From: DASYTH01 sp035762905
Lineage (GTDB): Bacteria > Actinomycetota > Actinomycetes > Mycobacteriales > Pseudonocardiaceae
Assembly: GCF_035762905.1 (NCBI RefSeq)
Contig: NZ_DASUCC010000124.1
Span: 1 to 5,199, forward strand
Reading direction: 5' to 3'
DNA length: 5,199 bases
Program-made: the position numbers and the translations under genes
In this document: positions 1-5,199 of the stretch, in pieces
Layout of the letters: every line of letters starts with the position of its first letter
How positions within the stretch are numbered: position 1 is the first letter of the stretch
The notes under the pieces: model-generated
The model's input: the letters and a program-made list of their open reading frames with translations, nothing else
Database searches by the model: none
Told to the model about the DNA's origin: nothing

Positions 1-1
1 G

Positions 2-136
2 CAGAGTTCATCGGAGATCACCGGCCCGGCGTTCACTCCGGCCGGCAACCGGCTCTACTTCTCCTCCCAGCGCGGCACTTCCGGCTCCTCCAGCGGCGGC
101 ATCACCTACGAGGTCACCGGCCCGTTCCGCACCTGA
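2..136 (+). CDS. C-terminal end of a PhoX/DUF839-like phosphatase (5' truncated by window edge)
   Basis: Only the last 44 codons are present, read in the frame starting at base 2 and ending at the TGA at 134-136. The visible protein has an ITGPAFTPAGNRLYFSSQRG stretch, then a Gly/Ser-rich turn, then GITYEVTGPF close to the end. The 'PAF-P-G-RLYFSSQRG' pattern is a beta-propeller blade. As I remember them, actinobacterial PhoX/DUF839 secreted alkaline phosphatases end this way, with the GITYEVTGPF-type strand closing the propeller. Such enzymes are Tat-exported, calcium-dependent phosphomonoesterases, but none of the metal ligands or the signal peptide lie in this fragment. The family call therefore rests on a short C-terminal signature, and another WD40/TolB-like propeller is possible. 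The gene converges with the dehydrogenase on the minus strand, whose reading frame runs antisense through this whole fragment. Confidence 0.6.
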   Translation, partial: QSSSEITGPAFTPAGNRLYFSSQRGTSGSSSGGITYEVTGPFRT

Positions 137-1459
137 CACCGGCTCCGGGTGTTGGGATCGTAGGCCGAGTCCGTGGTAGTGCAGGCCGGCGTGCCGGGTG
201 GTGTCGGGGTCGAGGGTGTTTCTGGTGTCGATCACGATGGGGCGGTGCAGGACTTCGGCGATGGCGGGCCAGTCGAGGGTGCGGAACTGGGGCCATTCGG
301 TGAGGACGATGACGGCTTCGGCGTCTTTGGCGGCGATCACCGGGTCGTCCACTGTGGTCAGATCCGCTAGGCGGGGGTGGTTGGTGTTGCTGGGGATGGC
401 GGGGTCGTAGCCGGTCAGGATGGCGCCGGCCTGGCGGAGTAGTGCGGCGATGGCGAGTGCGGGGGAGTCGCGTAGGTCGTCGGTTCCGGCTTTGAATGTC
501 AGGCCGAACAGTCCGAGGTGGACGCCGCGCAGGGTGCCCTGGCGGGAGCCGGTTGTGGCCCGTCGGATCTTGTCGACGATGCGGCGGAACTGGCGGGTGT
601 TGGTGTCGATGGCCGCGCGGAGCAGGCGGAACTCGAAGTCGGCGTCGTCGGCGATCTGGAGTAGGGCGTGGGTGTCCTTGGGTAGGCAGGATCCGCCCCA
701 GCCGGGGCCGGGGGTGAGGAATGACTGTCCGATGCGCCGGTCGTGTCCCATGCCTTTGGTGACGTCGCGGACATCGGCGCCGACCCGTTCGCACAGTTCG
801 GCGATGGCGTTGACGTAGGACAGTTTCATGGCGAGGAAGCAGTTGGCCGCGTACTTGATCAGTTCGGCGCTGGCCGGGTCGGTGAGCACGGTGGGCGCGC
901 CCAGCCGGGTGTAGAGGGTGGCCACCCGTTCGGCCGCGTGCTGCCGGTCGGCGCCGACGACGATCCGGTCGGGGTGGAGGAAGTCGTGAACGGCGCTGCC
1001 CTCGCGGAGGAACTCCGGGTTGCTGACCACCGGCACGTCGGTCCGGCCGAGCAGGTCCTGGCTGCGGGCGGTGGTGCCGACCGGGACGGTCGACTTGATC
1101 GCCAGGACGCAGCCGGTGGGCAGGATCTGGCGTAGTTGCAGGAGAACAGCGTCCAGGATGGTCAGGTCGGGTACGCCGCCGTGGCCCATGGGTGTGGGGA
1201 GGCACAGGTAGACGACGTCGGCGGTGTGGACGGCTTCACCGATGTCCACGACGAACCGCAGCCGGCCGGCGGCCAGGCCCTCGGCGATCAGCTCGGGCAG
1301 GCCGGGTTCGTTGATCGACACGTCGGCTCGGGACAGTTCCGCCACCTTGTGCCGGTCGGTGTCCACACAGATCACCTGATGGCCGAGTGCGGCAAGGCAC
1401 GCACCGGTGGTGGTGCCGACATATCCGGATCCGATGACGCTCACGCGACGGGTGAACAC
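8..1459 (-). CDS. ugd: UDP-glucose 6-dehydrogenase family protein with an antisense C-terminal extension
   Basis: This is an NAD-dependent nucleotide-sugar dehydrogenase. The likely reaction is UDP-glucose to UDP-glucuronate by two successive oxidations in the cytosol. The N-terminal Rossmann domain has GSGYVG at residues 10-15. STVPVGTT (123-130), NPEFLREG (147-154) and IKYAANCFLAMKLSY (about 201-215, including the conserved Lys202) follow. The catalytic cysteine is Cys258 in GGSCLPKD (255-262), and the C-terminal NAD/UDP-binding domain carries GLTFKAGTDDLRDSPA (319-334). Substrate preference (UDP-glucose, UDP-ManNAc or GDP-mannose) cannot be fixed from motifs, but the overall form is closest to Ugd. 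The GTG start at 1459 is the farthest upstream in frame, since a TGA lies five codons before it. GTG codon 6 is an alternative, and neither start has a clear Shine-Dalgarno. Family members normally end near the HYHGLG at 428-432 (about base 164). Here 51 more residues follow, read antisense through the phosphatase end. The gene is divergent from the glycosyltransferase pair. Confidence 0.93.
   Translation of the reverse strand: MFTRRVSVIGSGYVGTTTGACLAALGHQVICVDTDRHKVAELSRADVSINEPGLPELIAEGLAAGRLRFVVDIGEAVHTADVVYLCLPTPMGHGGVPDLTILDAVLLQLRQILPTGCVLAIKSTVPVGTTARSQDLLGRTDVPVVSNPEFLREGSAVHDFLHPDRIVVGADRQHAAERVATLYTRLGAPTVLTDPASAELIKYAANCFLAMKLSYVNAIAELCERVGADVRDVTKGMGHDRRIGQSFLTPGPGWGGSCLPKDTHALLQIADDADFEFRLLRAAIDTNTRQFRRIVDKIRRATTGSRQGTLRGVHLGLFGLTFKAGTDDLRDSPALAIAALLRQAGAILTGYDPAIPSNTNHPRLADLTTVDDPVIAAKDAEAVIVLTEWPQFRTLDWPAIAEVLHRPIVIDTRNTLDPDTTRHAGLHYHGLGLRSQHPEPVSGAERAGDLVGDAAAGGAGSAALGGEVEPVAGRSERRAGDLR
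136..152 (+). terminator. Small hairpin just after the phosphatase stop, possible weak terminator
   Basis: ACACC (136-140) pairs with GGTGT (148-152) around a short GC-rich loop, starting at the last base of the phosphatase stop codon. The stem is only about five pairs and no T-tract follows, so it is at best a weak U-less terminator of the kind proposed for actinobacteria. It also lies inside the extended dehydrogenase reading frame on the other strand. It may be chance. Confidence 0.25.
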
Positions 1460-1583
1460 GGTGCGAGCAAATCATCTGTCCGGCTGAGCTGAGAAGGTCA
1501 CGTTCGGGGTCTTCATCGTCAGTTCACTGCGCGGTCGGCCGGTCGCATTCTCCCCGCATCTAGGGTCCATAATCGTTGGCAGC
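1460..1583. promoter_or_regulatory. Divergent intergenic region between ugd and the glycosyltransferase pair
   Basis: These 124 bases must hold the promoters for both divergent transcription units. Toward the glycosyltransferases, CATAAT at 1568-1573 matches five of six bases of the -10 consensus and lies ten bases before the GTG at 1584. TAGGGT at 1561-1566 is a second TANNNT-type candidate. No good TTGACA-like -35 is seen at the expected spacing. With no Shine-Dalgarno before 1584, a very short leader or leaderless mRNA would fit. On the ugd side I see no convincing promoter hexamers. The region is too short for much else and shows no clear operator palindrome. Confidence 0.4.
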
Positions 1584-2711
1584 GTGCGGATCGCTGTGAT
1601 CACCGAGTCGTTCCTGCCCACGGTGAACGGCGTGACGAACTCGGTGTGCCGGATCCTGCGACATTTCTCGGAACGCGGTCACCAGGCGGTGGTGGTGGCG
1701 CCGGGCGCGGCTCCGGCGAGCTACGCCGGGCATCCAGTGGTCGGAGTCGGCGGGGTGTCGCTGCCGGGTTACCGGTCGTTCGTTCTGGGGCTGCCTACCG
1801 TTCGGTTGGACGGACTGCTCCGGGATTTCCGGCCGGATGTGGTGCATCTGGCTTCTCCGTTCGCGATCGGCGCCGCCGGGGCGGCCGCGGCGCGGCGGCT
1901 GGGTGTGCCGTGCGTGGCGGTGTTTCAGACCGATGTGGCGGGATTCCTACGCCGGTACGGGTTTCGGGGCACCGACCGGGCAGTCTGGGCCTGGCTGCGC
2001 CGGATCCATGGCCAGGCCGATCGCACCCTGGTGCCGTCGACCGCCACCTTCGGACAGTTACGCGAGCGCGGGCTGCCCCGGCTGGCGATGTGGCGGCGGG
2101 GCGTGGACAGCGAGCGGTTCCATCCCCGGCACCGCGACGGCGAACTGCGGGCGCGGTTGGCGGGTCCGGATGCGGTGCTGGTCGGCTACGTGGGCCGGCT
2201 GTCCCGGGACAAGCGGGTGCATCTGCTGGCCGGGCTCGCCGACCTGCCCGGTATCCGCCTGGTGATCGTCGGGGACGGACCGGCGGCCGACCGGTTGCGC
2301 ACGCGGCTGCCCGGCGCGGAGTTCCTGGGCTTGCGGCAGGGCCAGGCGCTGTCGACGATCTATGCGAGCCTGGACGTGTTCGTGCACACCGGCGCCGATG
2401 AGACCTTCTGCCAGGCGCTTCAGGAGGCGATGGCGTCCGGGGTGCCGGTGGTGGCACCGGCCGCCGGCGGACCGCTCGATCTGGTCGAGCACGGCCGGAC
2501 CGGACTGCTCTACCCGCCCGACTCGATGACCGAACTGCGCGACGGGGTGCACCGTCTGGTGGCCGATCCCGGTCTGCGGGCACGCTACGGCTGGGGCGGC
2601 CGGGCCGCCGTGCGCGGGCGCACCTGGACCGTGATCGGGGACCAGCTACTTGAGCACTACACCGGTGTGCTGCGCGGCGAGTTGCCGCACGGGTCCCGGG
2701 CGATCGCGTGA
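1584..2711 (+). CDS. mgtA: GT4 glycosyltransferase, MgtA-like GDP-mannose-dependent alpha-mannosyltransferase
   Basis: A 375-residue GT-B fold, GT4-family retaining glycosyltransferase, full length for the family. The N-terminus reads MRIAVITESFLPTVNGVTNS, the acceptor-domain signature of MgtA (Mycobacterium Rv0557, formerly PimB, and its corynebacterial homologue). DVVHLASP (85-92), VFQTDVAGF (113-121) and RTLVPSTAT (147-155) follow in the same order as I recall for MgtA. The donor domain has RRGVDSERFHP (171-181), GYVGRLSRDK (201-210) and the E-x7-E pair Glu273/Glu281 in ADETFCQALQEAMASG. MgtA transfers mannose from GDP-mannose to glucuronosyl-diacylglycerol on the inner membrane face. Related plant and bacterial sulfoquinovosyl-diacylglycerol synthases share this architecture, so donor and acceptor are inferred. 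There is no signal peptide or membrane span. The GTG start lacks a Shine-Dalgarno but gives the exact family N-terminus. Its stop overlaps the next gene's start (GTGA), indicating an operon with translational coupling. Confidence 0.85.
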   Translation: MRIAVITESFLPTVNGVTNSVCRILRHFSERGHQAVVVAPGAAPASYAGHPVVGVGGVSLPGYRSFVLGLPTVRLDGLLRDFRPDVVHLASPFAIGAAGAAAARRLGVPCVAVFQTDVAGFLRRYGFRGTDRAVWAWLRRIHGQADRTLVPSTATFGQLRERGLPRLAMWRRGVDSERFHPRHRDGELRARLAGPDAVLVGYVGRLSRDKRVHLLAGLADLPGIRLVIVGDGPAADRLRTRLPGAEFLGLRQGQALSTIYASLDVFVHTGADETFCQALQEAMASGVPVVAPAAGGPLDLVEHGRTGLLYPPDSMTELRDGVHRLVADPGLRARYGWGGRAAVRGRTWTVIGDQLLEHYTGVLRGELPHGSRAIA

Positions 2712-3811
2712 AGATCGTCCAGTTGGCGAACTTCTACAGCCCCATCTCCGGCGGGCTGCGCACGGTGGTCGACACGCTCGGCCGGGGGTATGTCAGCCGC
2801 GGGCACCAGCGGGTGCTGGTCGTTCCCGGCGCCCGGCCCGGCCGGTGGGACACCGCGGCGGGCCTGGTGGTGACGCTGCCCGGGGTGGCGGTCAGCGGGG
2901 GCTACCGGATGATCGCCCGGCCGTCGGCGGTGCTGCGGGTACTCGACGAGATCGGCCCGGATTCCGTTGAGGTGTCGGACAAGGCGACGCTGGTCGGGGC
3001 AGCCGGCTGGGCCCGCACCCGGGGAGTACGCGCGGTTCTGCTGTCCCACGAACGGCTCGACCGGTGGGTCGCCGCCCGGCTGCCCGGCCTGTGGCGGCGA
3101 GCCGGGCCGGTGCTGGATCGCGCGGTGCGCCGGTGGAACCGGTCCTTGGCCAGCCGGTTCGACACGGTGGTCGTGACAACCGCCTACGCCGAAGCCGAGT
3201 TCGCCCCGCTCGACGTGCCGAACGTGCGGCGTATCCCGCTCGGCGTGGACCTGTCCACGTTCCGCCCGGCCCCGGTGGCCACCGGCCGCACTGCCCGGCT
3301 GGTCTATGCCGGCCGGTTGTCTCCGGAGAAGAACGCCGGCGCCGTGATCGAGGCGGTGCGACTACTCGCCGCCGCCGGCGAACCGGTTCGGCTCGACGTC
3401 TACGGCGACGGCGCCGCCCGCGCCGCGCTCACGCGCCAGGCGGGCGGTCTGCCGGTGTGCTTCCACGGCCACCTGGCCGACCGGCCCGCGCTGGCCCGGG
3501 CGCTGGCCGCGGCGGACCTGGCGTTCGCGCCGAGCGCCGCGGAGACCTTCGGCCTGTCCGTGCTGGAGGCGCTGGCCTGCGGCACCCCGGTGATCACCGC
3601 GGCCGGCGGCGGTGCGGCCGAACTGCTCGGCCCCGGAACGGGCCTGGCCGTGCCCCCGCACCCGGCGGGCCTGGCCGCCGGGGTGCTCGAAGTGCTGTCC
3701 TGGCCGCCGGCGCAGCGGCGCCGGACCGCCCGCCTGCGCGCCGAGCAGTTCCCTTGGGCCGCAACCATCTCAGCGATGCTCGACCTGCACACCGCCGATC
3801 GGCGGGGCTGA
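2708..3811 (+). CDS. GT4 glycosyltransferase of unknown acceptor, coupled to the MgtA-like gene
   Basis: A 367-residue GT-B/GT4 glycosyltransferase. The N-terminal acceptor domain begins MKIVQLANFYSPISGGLRTV with the Gly-Gly loop at 15-16. EVSDK (88-92) and LLSHERLD (111-118) are distinctive and were probably kept for acceptor recognition. The donor domain has IPLGVDLSTFRP (176-187), YAGRLSPEKN (200-209), FHGHL (252-256) and the E-x7-E pair Glu279/Glu287 in AAETFGLSVLEALACGTPV, which positions the nucleotide-sugar. No membrane span or signal peptide is seen, so it should work at the cytosolic membrane face. The GTG start overlaps the preceding TGA by four bases; a GGG seven bases upstream is the only Shine-Dalgarno hint, so coupling is likely. 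I recall similar proteins beside MgtA-like enzymes in other actinobacteria, but no characterised member. Partnership with a mannosyltransferase and a UDP-sugar dehydrogenase makes a glucuronosyl- or second mannosyl-transferase reasonable guesses. The last 42 bases overlap the convergent hydrolase gene. Confidence 0.88.
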   Translation: MKIVQLANFYSPISGGLRTVVDTLGRGYVSRGHQRVLVVPGARPGRWDTAAGLVVTLPGVAVSGGYRMIARPSAVLRVLDEIGPDSVEVSDKATLVGAAGWARTRGVRAVLLSHERLDRWVAARLPGLWRRAGPVLDRAVRRWNRSLASRFDTVVVTTAYAEAEFAPLDVPNVRRIPLGVDLSTFRPAPVATGRTARLVYAGRLSPEKNAGAVIEAVRLLAAAGEPVRLDVYGDGAARAALTRQAGGLPVCFHGHLADRPALARALAAADLAFAPSAAETFGLSVLEALACGTPVITAAGGGAAELLGPGTGLAVPPHPAGLAAGVLEVLSWPPAQRRRTARLRAEQFPWAATISAMLDLHTADRRG

Positions 3812-4585
3812 TTCGCGACCCGCCAGATCCCGAAGCAGCGCCGCGCCGAGGTAGGGCACCAGATCGCGGCCCCGCCGCACCAACCACGGAAGTCCTTTGC
3901 AGACCAGCCAGCCCCAGCGCGCGGCCGAGCCGTGCGGCCGACCACCGCCACACACCAGGGAAACCTGCGCACGGACCGGGACGCCGAGGTCGGCCAGCCG
4001 CGCCGCCAGCGCCCGGGCGAGCATGCGGTGCCCGAACTCGGAGGGGTGCAACCGGTCGACCGCCCAGGCACGGGTCTGGTAGACCTCGGGGACCGCCCCC
4101 AGATCCAGCACCGCCACCCGGTTGCGCCGGGCCGCGCTGTCCAGCACCGCGTTGAGCGCGGCGATCCGGCCGGCCAGCGCCCGGCACAACGGCCCGGGCA
4201 GCCGGAACACCCGGTGATGGTCGTGATAGCGAACCATGATCACCACCGTCCCGGCCGCGACCAGCGGGCCGAGCACCGCGTCGAGGTCGGCGCCCATCCG
4301 GATCGGATCGAAGTCGGAGCGCATCGTGTCGTTCATGCCGACCACCAGCACACCGACATCCGGGCGGGCCCGCAACGCGGCGTCGACCTGGGCGCGCACT
4401 CCACTGACCCGGGCGCCGTTCACCGACACGTTGACCAACTCGACCGCGCCGAGTGCCCGGGCCAGCATCGGGGCGAAACCGCGCCACCCTCCGCTGAGAG
4501 CCGGGTCGCCCACCCCCACCGCGACCGAGTCACCCAGTACCGTAAGGACCCGCACCGTCTCGCCCGACCCACCGGGCTGTGTCAT
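3770..4585 (-). CDS. SGNH/GDSL-family hydrolase with a Trp/Leu/Arg-rich C-terminal tail
   Basis: A 271-residue SGNH esterase/lipase-type hydrolase. Counting from ATG 4585, block I is LGDSVAVG with catalytic Ser20. Block II is NVSVNGARVSGV with oxyanion Gly57. Block III is GMND with Asn85. Block V is DRLHPSEFGH with Asp177 and His180. The complete triad argues for an active ester hydrolase, but the substrate is unknown. No signal peptide or N-terminal membrane span precedes block I, so the protein should be cytosolic. About 75 residues follow block V. They include a Trp/Leu/Arg-rich stretch (WGWLVCKGLPWLVRRGRD, then VPYLGAALLRDL) that could form an amphipathic membrane-surface helix. The chosen ATG has GGGG seven bases upstream. 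ATG at 4600 and GTG at 4555 are alternatives, and longer upstream extensions have no family resemblance. The gene converges on the glycosyltransferase pair, its last 42 bases lying antisense to the second one. Confidence 0.88.
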   Translation of the reverse strand: MTQPGGSGETVRVLTVLGDSVAVGVGDPALSGGWRGFAPMLARALGAVELVNVSVNGARVSGVRAQVDAALRARPDVGVLVVGMNDTMRSDFDPIRMGADLDAVLGPLVAAGTVVIMVRYHDHHRVFRLPGPLCRALAGRIAALNAVLDSAARRNRVAVLDLGAVPEVYQTRAWAVDRLHPSEFGHRMLARALAARLADLGVPVRAQVSLVCGGGRPHGSAARWGWLVCKGLPWLVRRGRDLVPYLGAALLRDLAGRESAPPIGGVQVEHR

Positions 4586-4911
4586 CAGCACGCCCCGCAT
4601 GATCGGCGCCGCGCCCGGCCGAACGGTGATCCGCCGGTAAGCAACCCGGGGCCACGAAACGAAATTCTTCCTAGCCGACGCGGCCCCCGGAAACTGGTTG
4701 TCCTTCGGTACCGTGGGTGCGCACTTGACATCGGCGCGGGGTAGGGGACCAGCCGGCGGGATGACCCCTCGCGACGAATTTCGCCGGGGGCGGTGTGCGA
4801 CCCAACGGCCGGACGAAGCGGTGGCCGCGATCTCGCGTCTCGGATATGCACCAGCGCCTGCATCGTCAAACGCACCACTCCACATGCCAGGCCAGAGGTC
4901 ATCGAGCCTGG
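4586..4911. other. Intergenic region between the SGNH hydrolase and the ZIP transporter gene
   Basis: No convincing gene is seen here. Both flanking genes point left, so the stretch should hold the transporter's transcript end and the hydrolase promoter. A locally AT-richer patch at about 4655-4672 (ACGAAACGAAATTCTTCCTA) is the likeliest place for a minus-strand promoter, but I cannot assign hexamers. AGGGG (4743-4747) can pair with CCCCT (4765-4769) around a 17-base loop, and GCGA/TCGC (4771-4774/4781-4784) forms a small dyad over GAATTT. TTGACA at 4725-4730 on the plus strand has no -10 at proper spacing. Open frames on either strand are Arg/Pro-rich, as expected of GC-rich noncoding DNA. 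Confidence 0.5.
4887..4911 (-). terminator. Hairpin directly after the ZIP transporter stop, possible weak terminator
   Basis: CCAGGC (4887-4892) and GCCTGG (4906-4911) form a perfect six-pair stem with a 13-base loop. On the minus strand the stem begins immediately after the transporter TGA (4914-4912). No T-run follows, and the loop is large for an intrinsic terminator. The position is what suggests a role. Confidence 0.3.
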
Positions 4912-5199
4912 TCAGGCGGCGAGGACGAAGGAGAGGAAGAAGCCGCCCGCTGTGGCGAAGGCGTTGAGGGGCCGGCCGTGCTCGAATGCTTCCGGCATCA
5001 GGGTGTCGGCCAGCGAGGCCAGCACCGCCCCGCCGGCGAAGGACAGCGCCACGGCCAACACGGCGTCGCTCAGGCCACCCGCGACCAGCCTGCCGATCAC
5101 GACCGCGGCGGTCAGCAGCAGCGCGCATGCCGCCCAGGTCGTGATGACGCTTCGCTTGCTCTGCCCGGACTCGCGCATGGCCACGGCGCCGACCAGGGA
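4912..5199 (-). CDS. ZIP-family metal transporter, C-terminal part (5' end beyond window)
   Basis: The last 95 residues of an integral membrane protein; the frame is open to the right edge, so the true start lies outside. Three hydrophobic segments are visible. The first, about residues 18-36, follows a MRESGQSKRS basic loop. The second, about 46-64, leads into DTLMPEAFEHGR (65-76). The last, about 79-95, is NAFATAGGFFLSFVLAA at the C-terminus. The 'GGAVLASLADT-MPEAFE' segment and a protein ending inside its last membrane span are typical of the last three helices of bacterial ZIP (zinc/iron-regulated) transporters, which import or exchange divalent metals such as zinc. The HNxPEG-type metal-binding helix would be just upstream and is not visible. 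The GTG at 5184 and ATG at 5178 are internal codons rather than starts, because coding similarity continues upstream (SLVGAVA). The stop is TGA at 4914-4912. No functional link to the glycosyltransferases is apparent. Confidence 0.85.
   Translation of the reverse strand, partial: SLVGAVAMRESGQSKRSVITTWAACALLLTAAVVIGRLVAGGLSDAVLAVALSFAGGAVLASLADTLMPEAFEHGRPLNAFATAGGFFLSFVLAA

Noticed and set aside
114..1205. 363-residue minus-strand frame inside ugd
   Set aside because: It is a Pro/Arg/His-rich out-of-frame shadow of the dehydrogenase, typical of high-GC coding DNA.
4725..4747. TTGACA at 4725-4730 followed by TAGGGG, as a plus-strand promoter
   Set aside because: The spacer is only 11 bases and there is no credible plus-strand gene downstream.
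4661..4782. Inverted pair GAAATTC (4661-4667) and GAATTTC (4776-4782)
   Set aside because: Seven-base arms 108 bases apart are easily expected by chance, and no third copy or flanking symmetry is seen. Not called as operator sites.
4585..4902. Minus-strand 105-residue open frame in the same gap
   Set aside because: The composition is Arg/Ser/Pro-rich without hydrophobic-core periodicity, and it overlaps the hydrolase start region. It is best explained as GC-rich noncoding DNA lacking stops.
4698..4967. Plus-strand 89-residue open frame in the region before the ZIP gene
   Set aside because: It starts at a TTG with no Shine-Dalgarno, is Arg/Gly-rich, matches nothing I recognise, and its end lies antisense to the conserved transporter C-terminus.
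3770..5128. A single 452-residue minus-strand frame covering the SGNH hydrolase and extending to 5128
   Set aside because: The first ~180 residues are Arg/Pro/Ala-rich, show no family motif and run out of frame through the ZIP transporter gene. The hydrolase family start fits 4585 (or 4600).
1..5199. CRISPR array, insertion sequence, toxin-antitoxin, phage-defence or secondary-metabolite core genes
   Set aside because: No repeat-spacer periodicity, transposase, integrase, small toxin pair or PKS/NRPS motif is seen. The recognised genes are ordinary enzyme and transporter families.

Overview
The window looks like chromosomal DNA of a high-GC actinobacterium. GTG starts are common, third codon positions are overwhelmingly G or C, ribosome-binding sites are weak or absent, and every recognisable product has an actinobacterial flavour. 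The style suggests Micromonosporaceae (Actinoplanes-like), but that placement is an inference and no taxonomic marker is present.

Layout. Bases 1-136 (+) are the last 44 codons of a PhoX/DUF839-type secreted phosphatase or similar beta-propeller protein. Facing it on the minus strand is a UDP-glucose (nucleotide-sugar) 6-dehydrogenase gene, about 8-1459. Its reading frame has no stop at the usual family end and runs on antisense through the end of the phosphatase gene. A 124-base gap (1460-1583) separates it from a divergent plus-strand pair of GT4 glycosyltransferases, 1584-2711 and 2708-3811, joined by a GTGA stop/start overlap. The first closely resembles the GDP-mannose-dependent mannosyltransferase MgtA. 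The second is a GT4 enzyme of unknown acceptor. A minus-strand SGNH/GDSL hydrolase (3770-4585) ends inside the last codons of the second glycosyltransferase. About 310 bases without a convincing gene follow. The window closes with the C-terminal part of a ZIP-family metal transporter (4912 to the right edge, minus strand).

How the genes may work together. The dehydrogenase would make UDP-glucuronate. MgtA of mycobacteria and corynebacteria adds mannose from GDP-mannose to glucuronosyl-diacylglycerol. A sugar-acid supplier, an MgtA-like enzyme and a second GT4 therefore form a plausible set for an acidic membrane glycolipid. The neighbouring cytosolic-looking SGNH esterase, with its Trp/Leu/Arg-rich tail, could trim or edit acyl groups. 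This is a hypothesis from gene content and order. The phosphatase and the ZIP transporter look like unrelated neighbours. I see no mobile element, CRISPR array, tRNA or rRNA, and no clear sign of a wholly new system. The best leads are the glycolipid hypothesis and the long antisense overlap at the dehydrogenase end.
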